This document shows, one piece after another, positions 6,151 through 6,678 of a stretch of DNA of 6,678 bases. A program made the translations under genes and the position numbers. The stretch's first letter is position 1; every line of letters begins with the position of its first letter. This DNA is from JAPWJZ01 sp035626855 (GTDB taxonomy: Bacteria; Pseudomonadota; Alphaproteobacteria; Micavibrionales; UBA2020), in assembly GCA_035626855.1 (NCBI GenBank), contig DASPMW010000123.1:1-6678 (forward strand), in the 5' to 3' direction. Under the pieces are notes generated by a model that saw only the letters and a list, made by a program, of their open reading frames with translations, searched no databases and was not told the DNA's origin.

Positions 6151-6154
6151 AACT
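6116..6154. repeat. 8-bp inverted repeat in the rhodanese leader
   Basis: AGTTTCAC (6116-6123) and GTGAAACT (6147-6154) are perfect inverted arms with a 23-nt AT-rich loop. The last two bases of the second arm also begin CTGGGG (6153-6158), which can pair with CCCCAG (6182-6187), so the two stems compete slightly. It may be a regulator site or an RNA stem. Confidence 0.4.
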
Positions 6155-6199
6155 GGGGCAATTCAATTACTTATGCAAACACCCCAGAGCGGGGAATAG

Positions 6200-6214
6200 T
6201 TTACATTTCGTTAA
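6200..6214. promoter_or_regulatory. near-match CtrA-type box upstream of the rhodanese gene
   Basis: TTTA-CATTTCG-TTAA matches seven of the eight defined positions of TTAA-N7-TTAA. It ends 46 nt before the rhodanese start codon, a position compatible with a promoter -35 site. One mismatch and AT-rich context make it uncertain. Confidence 0.3.
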
Positions 6215-6260
6215 GTTCATGGCACTTCTCACCCCGCTTCACCTATGCCGAAGGACCTTT

Positions 6261-6678
6261 ATGCGCCACCACATCCATCTCCTGCCGATTGCGATTGGGT
6301 TGATTTCACTGATGTTTATGGGAGTCGCGACTCAGCAGGGCGCGTTCGGCGCACCCGAAGCCGACCAGCCGGGGATCGTGAGTCTCGACCAATTCAAAGA
6401 AGCACTGCCCGACACGGCGGAGGAACTCGACCTCACCGGGTTCCTCGCACTCAAGGAAAATGGGCCTGTCACCATTCTCGACGTGCGCAACAAGGAAGCC
6501 TTCGCCGAGCGGCATCTCGCGGGGTCGGTCAACGCGCCGCTTACCGACCTGACCGAGAAGACGCTTCCCGTACTGGCGGCCGACAAGGCGAGACCGGTCG
6601 TGCTCGTTTGCGACTACAGTTTCTTTCCGACCCGCATGCTGTCGATGACGCTGCAGGCTTATCCGGTCCTGAAGGCGA
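6261..6678 (+). CDS. exported rhodanese-like domain protein, partial
   Basis: The first 139 codons of a gene running off the right edge. Residues 1 to about 31 are a short basic/His start plus a hydrophobic segment (LLPIAIGLISLMFMGVA), a signal peptide or membrane anchor, so the domain is probably periplasmic. The rhodanese-like fold follows: ILDVRNKEAF (72-81), HLAGSVNAPL (85-94) and the active-site strand VVLVC (113-117) with Cys117 as the expected catalytic cysteine. The loop after it reads CDYSFFPTR, longer and more aromatic than the usual short C-x-x-G-x-R loop. The start is chosen for AAGGA (6251-6255), five nt upstream; an in-frame ATG at 6219 adds 14 residues but has no ribosome site. 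Rhodanese domains move sulfur or sense it, and some only bind; the substrate is unknown. Confidence 0.8.
   Translation, partial: MRHHIHLLPIAIGLISLMFMGVATQQGAFGAPEADQPGIVSLDQFKEALPDTAEELDLTGFLALKENGPVTILDVRNKEAFAERHLAGSVNAPLTDLTEKTLPVLAADKARPVVLVCDYSFFPTRMLSMTLQAYPVLKA

Larger units (their letters stand above)
5952..6260. other. divergent AT-rich control region
   Basis: A 309-nt spacer between the receiver gene (minus) and the rhodanese gene (plus), clearly richer in A/T than the flanking genes. It contains four TTAA motifs in 41 nt (one pair a perfect CtrA-type box), a second near-match box, a 14-bp palindrome, an 8-bp inverted repeat, several interlocking GGGG/CCCC pairings and a 16-codon ORF with a ribosome site. 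No known RNA family is recognised. Confidence 0.7.

Noticed and set aside
6322..6333. 12-bp palindrome GAGTCGCGACTC with two GANTC (CcrM-type) sites
   Set aside because: It lies within the rhodanese coding sequence, where GC-rich palindromes are common; GANTC sites elsewhere in the window are scattered without a promoter-linked pattern.

Overview
The window reads as ordinary chromosome of a GC-rich, Gram-negative alphaproteobacterium. A Kdo-activating enzyme implies LPS. A CpdR-like receiver protein and a perfect TTAA-N7-TTAA box (the CtrA recognition pattern) point to the alphaproteobacterial cell-cycle circuit. The lineage inside the class cannot be fixed from the sequence; all genes look native and there is no transposase, integrase, phage gene or CRISPR array.

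Layout: (1) 1-474, minus strand, the N-terminal two thirds of kdsB, cut by the window edge. (2) 475-670, a divergent spacer. (3) 671-2590, plus strand, kup, a potassium transporter. (4) 2661-3338, plus strand, a lipoprotein of the DUF882/M15 peptidase family with its own extended -10 promoter. (5) 3342-5207, minus strand, a TPR-sulfotransferase fusion, convergent with the M15 gene (3 nt between the stop codons). (6) 5228-5302, minus strand, tRNA-Val(GAC), just 20 nt upstream of the sulfotransferase start, so the two probably share a transcript. (7) 5303-5492, a spacer with the tRNA promoter and a strong intrinsic terminator. (8) 5493-5951, minus strand, a CpdR-like single-domain receiver that has lost its phospho-acceptor Asp and conserved Lys. 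(9) 5952-6260, a 309-nt AT-rich divergent control region holding the CtrA-like box, palindromes, alternative hairpins and a 16-codon ORF. (10) 6261-6678, plus strand, the start of an exported rhodanese-like protein, cut by the window edge.

Most genes are envelope or housekeeping functions (LPS Kdo, K+ uptake, murein hydrolase-like lipoprotein, sulfotransferase). The part most worth a second look is the right end: a degenerate CpdR-like adaptor candidate under a CtrA-type box, divergent from an atypical rhodanese with a structured leader. No completely new system is evident; the pseudo-receiver and its control region are the best candidates for something undescribed.
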